Below, piece by piece: positions 5,448 through 6,069 of a DNA stretch of 6,069 bases. This stretch comes from Methanomicrobiales archaeon. GTDB lineage: Archaea > Halobacteriota > Methanomicrobia > Methanomicrobiales > JACTUA01. The stretch covers positions 1-6,069 of the forward strand of contig JAJRCM010000118.1 in assembly GCA_028678965.1 (NCBI GenBank), in the 5' to 3' direction. Under the pieces are notes generated by a model. That model was not told the origin of the DNA. It worked only from the letters and a program-made list of their open reading frames with translations, and ran no database searches. The position numbers were made by a program, and so were the translations under genes. How positions within the stretch are numbered: position 1 is the first letter of the stretch; each line of letters starts with the position of its first letter.

Positions 5448-6069
5448 AGCTATGTGAGCCCCGTTTCGACATCCACCGATGAATATTTAAAGATAGCGAT
5501 TTCTTGGCCTCTTTTTCGGTCATCCCTGCTCCCCGGGCTACCATCCATCGTTCCTGGTCATTCAACAGATCATGGGGGGCATGAGCGTCAGAGTTGATCA
5601 CAATCGTACATCCCGCGTCGCGCGCACACAGCACTACATGCCCGTTGGTCCGGTTATGCCCGCCCCGTGACGTCACCTCCAGCGCAACACCTGTCGCTGC
5701 CGCAAGCTCAGCGTCTGAAGGATCGATAAGGCCGGGATGGGCGAGCACATGCACCTCATCACACCCGCAGGCCGCGTGGTTCGTACCTGGAGCAACCGGT
5801 TCAACGACCGTTTCCCCGTGGACGACGACGATGTCCGCACCCTCTGCGGTCGCTTTGCCCGCGAGCAGCGGGATCTTCGCGGGCGGCACATGGGTCAGCT
5901 CCACCCCGCAGAGGAGTCGTACCCCGAAATCCTCAGCCGAATCCTCCACCTTGCGGACCGCGGCAATCACTTCACAGAGGTTGGAGCTGTCCGCATGGTC
6001 AGCTATGGCGATGGTCGTGTACCCCAGGACTGCTGCCCGTCGCACGAGTTCGATGGGAAGCATCTCGCC
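5446..6069 (-). CDS. PHP-domain metal-dependent phosphoesterase (histidinol-phosphatase-like), 5' end cut by window edge
   Basis: The frame stays open to the right edge (Gly-Glu precede the Met at 6063), so the N-terminus, where PHP proteins carry their first metal-binding HxH motif, is missing. In the 205 residues counted from that Met the other PHP ligands are visible: ADH at 21-23, E55 and H58 in GVELTH, H82 in VVVHGE, AHPG at 108-111, and NSDAH at 157-161. The pattern matches small archaeal PHP proteins annotated as histidinol-phosphatase-like; family members hydrolyse phosphomonoesters or nucleotides using two or three metal ions, and the substrate here is unknown. No membrane segment is seen. 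The TAA stop at 5446 is 89 bases before gar1, an AT-rich gap that holds candidate promoters, so gar1-tfb need not depend on readthrough from this gene. It keeps too many catalytic ligands to be the PHP-like RNase P subunit p30. Confidence 0.85.
   Translation of the reverse strand, partial: GEMLPIELVRRAAVLGYTTIAIADHADSSNLCEVIAAVRKVEDSAEDFGVRLLCGVELTHVPPAKIPLLAGKATAEGADIVVVHGETVVEPVAPGTNHAACGCDEVHVLAHPGLIDPSDAELAAATGVALEVTSRGGHNRTNGHVVLCARDAGCTIVINSDAHAPHDLLNDQERWMVARGAGMTEKEAKKSLSLNIHRWMSKRGSHS

Noticed and set aside
5417..5494. 11-mer TATTTAAAGAT repeated at 5417-5427 and 5484-5494
   Set aside because: Both are in AT-rich sequence, one inside coding sequence of the PHP gene; chance similarity is likely and neither position fits a regulatory role well.
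5446..6069. RNase P subunit p30 as identity of the PHP-domain gene
   Set aside because: The visible DH, E..H, HGE, AHPG and NSDAH metal ligands fit catalytic PHP phosphoesterases rather than the p30 family.
1..6069. Mobile element, defence island or phage region
   Set aside because: No transposase, integrase, toxin-antitoxin, restriction or phage structural gene is visible; all recognised genes are core archaeal functions.

Overview
The window is archaeal chromosome, almost certainly from a euryarchaeote and most likely a methanogen of the Methanomicrobiales type; the order is an inference from remembered family sequences, not a search. Domain-level evidence is strong: a TFIIB-type transcription factor, a Gar1 H/ACA protein, a RIO2 kinase with its N-terminal winged helix, an archaeal COG2433/DUF460 protein, a tRNA gene without encoded CCA, TATA-like boxes, and a mix of Shine-Dalgarno-led and nearly leaderless starts. 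Coding density is high. I see no insertion sequence, CRISPR array, phage gene or other mobile module.

Left part (1-3910). A gene cut by the left edge runs leftwards on the minus strand from 191. Its 63 visible residues carry the CxxC...CxxH zinc ribbon and the SGGKDSS PP-loop of the TtuA/NcsA/Ctu1 tRNA 2-thiolation family. Only 38 bp away, on the plus strand, begins a tightly packed three-gene unit: rio2 (230-1093), a 650-residue COG2433/DUF460 RNase H-fold protein (1090-3042) and thiL, thiamine-monophosphate kinase (3032-3910). The genes overlap by 4 and 11 bp and both internal starts have strong Shine-Dalgarno sequences, so translational coupling is likely. The 38-bp divergent promoter carries the hexamer TTTTAT on each strand at mirror-image distances from the start codons.

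Middle (3911-4110). A 72-nt tRNA-Ala(CGC) lies on the minus strand, its 3' end touching the thiL stop codon. Next to it is a decayed tRNA fragment (4006-4042) that keeps the acceptor 5' strand and D-arm of an alanine-like tRNA but has lost the anticodon and T arms. The remaining bases hold a T-run terminator for the gene to the right and a possible TATA box.

Right part (4111-6069), all minus strand. A PHP-domain metal-dependent phosphoesterase, cut by the right edge, is followed after 89 AT-rich bases by gar1 (TTG start) and tfb. The gar1 reading frame continues 122 bp into tfb, giving Gar1 a basic tail encoded out of frame with the N-terminus of TFB. The AT-rich gap holds two copies of a TATA-containing 11-mer and a palindrome between the nearer TATA box and the probable transcription start.

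Taken together the genes serve core information processing (tRNA thiolation, ribosome maturation, RNA-guided pseudouridylation, transcription initiation) plus one cofactor gene and one phosphatase-like gene. There is no obvious new defence or mobile system. The best leads are the little-understood COG2433 protein with two apparent RNase H-like halves coupled to rio2, the gar1/tfb overprint, and the tRNA remnant.
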